Below are positions 63,417 to 64,000 of a stretch of DNA of 64,000 nt, piece by piece. A model generated the notes under the pieces. The model ran no database searches. It was not told the origin of the DNA and was given only the letters and a program-made list of their open reading frames with translations. The stretch's first letter is position 1. The number at the start of each line of letters is the position of its first letter. Origin of the DNA: Endomychus coccineus. Lineage: Eukaryota; Arthropoda; Insecta; Coleoptera; Endomychidae. Position numbers and translations under genes: made by a program. The DNA lies in contig OY294067.1 in the NCBI GenBank assembly GCA_958510875.1, forward strand, positions 194,687,322 to 194,751,321, in the 5' to 3' direction.

Positions 63417-64000
63417 AATGAGTATAGAATAGAAAACACCTCAGAAACAGGGCTATATTCAAAAAAAAGTTGATGGTTTCATGGCAAAATGGTCAGTTAA
63501 GGAATTCAACAGCTTCCAAGCCGCGCTAAGTTCTGCTGTAAAAAACTTTTTGCATAATTGGAAAATTTCAAACTTGAACCTGGTGATGTCTCGTTTCATT
63601 TGATATTGTTTCAGTATTTGGAAACACTCCAATCACTGAGTTGGTCTTTATGTATGGAGCAAAATGATTCCCTTTTTAACAAAAACTACTATGACCAAAC
63701 AAGAGCATGTGCAACGGACAATCCTCTTTCTACCCTTTTATGGCCAATGATTTTCTAAGCGAACTTGAAACCTTCTTAAAACCAGAATTAAATCAGTCTG
63801 CAAAATGTTGAAATAGATATGTCGATATCACGATTATAAGCAAAGATTTAGATTTACATGGCTTCTTGTACACGCTTAATAGCCAGTTTGATTCACTAAA
63901 ATTCACTGTCGAAATATAAACAGATAAGCATTTTCCTTTTCTCGATATTAACATTATAAAAGATGATACTCACTCTGAATTCAACAGATACAGAAAACCC
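63417..64000 (+). pseudogene. Penelope-like element reverse transcriptase (cut by window edge)
   Basis: Readable blocks are VDGFMAKWSVKEFNSFQAAL, then, across a shift near 63600, DIVSVFGNTPITELVF (motif A, FD..SLF.N.P), YDQTRACATDNPLSTLL (from the FY.Q..G.AMGNPLSP segment), NRYVDITIISKDLDLHGF (YVDD site, here YVDI at 63818-63829) and HFPFLDINIIKD followed by NRYRKP (from PFLD..I...... YRKP). This order is specific to Penelope-like RTs. The second catalytic Asp is changed to Ile, a stop lies at 63917-63919 and a frameshift precedes motif A, so it is inactive. The 3' half is beyond the window. It is interrupted upstream by the fold-back element. Confidence 0.85.

Overview
The window looks like AT-rich, gene-poor nuclear DNA of an arthropod, most likely an insect. 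It has no bacterial-style gene packing and carries long (TA)n microsatellites. Almost every recognisable protein belongs to animal transposons: BEL/Pao, Ty1/copia (with the initiator-tRNA-Met internal primer site known from Drosophila copia), Ty3/gypsy, non-LTR elements, Penelope-like elements (PLEs), Tc1/mariner-type transposases and long inverted-repeat elements. A few TTAGG-type units also fit an insect. The species cannot be named from the sequence.

Layout. 1-1.1 kb: broken mariner-type transposase. 1.9-2.2 kb: minisatellite. 2.5-3.0 kb: 3' end of a non-LTR element with a restriction-like endonuclease, ending at a (TA)n tract. 4.1-7.4 kb: decayed BEL/Pao. 8.0-8.6 kb: inverted-repeat element. 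16.6-17.3 kb: PLE endonuclease (GIY-YIG) remnant with a hammerhead-like RNA motif just downstream. 18-22 kb: small non-LTR, Tc1-like and gypsy debris. 22.4-27.7 kb: a young BEL/Pao insertion with identical-looking 548-bp LTRs, a TACGT target duplication and a tRNA-Tyr primer site, but an in-frame internal deletion of RNase H and most of the integrase. 28-40 kb: mostly unassigned AT-rich DNA with microsatellites, MITE-like pieces and tandem repeats. 40.8-41.9 kb: non-LTR and PLE fragments abutting. 42.5-46.3 kb: three large inverted-repeat units, one holding a hammerhead-like motif in each arm and one a tRNA-like gene in each arm. 46.4-47.4 kb: non-LTR reverse transcriptase remnant. 50.1-51.1 kb: a second cluster of (TA)n tracts, hammerhead-like palindromes and a tRNA-like half. 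51.1-54.1 kb: truncated copia element. 54.4-54.8 kb: the best host-gene candidate, the terminal exon of a small secreted protein on the minus strand. 55.5-57.4 kb: gypsy fragment between inverted copies of a ~190-bp repeat. 57.6-60.9 kb: second, decayed gypsy element. 61.0-64 kb: PLE reverse transcriptase split by a 2.06-kb fold-back transposon with 9-bp target duplications.

The most interesting theme is the PLE-associated material. Three sequence-unrelated families of hammerhead-ribozyme-like motifs occur here. All have a CUGAnnA core (CUGANGA in two of them), one extra nucleotide before stem II, and a GAAAC-GUH-like end (closely matched in two of the three). One lies directly downstream of a GIY-YIG coding remnant. 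The others sit in perfect or near-perfect palindromes bordered by (TA)n. This matches what is known of PLE flanking repeats, but the palindromic arrangement and the shared (TA)n junctions with a tRNA-like gene deserve a second look. No function can be tested from sequence alone; all ribozyme statements are structural predictions made by eye.
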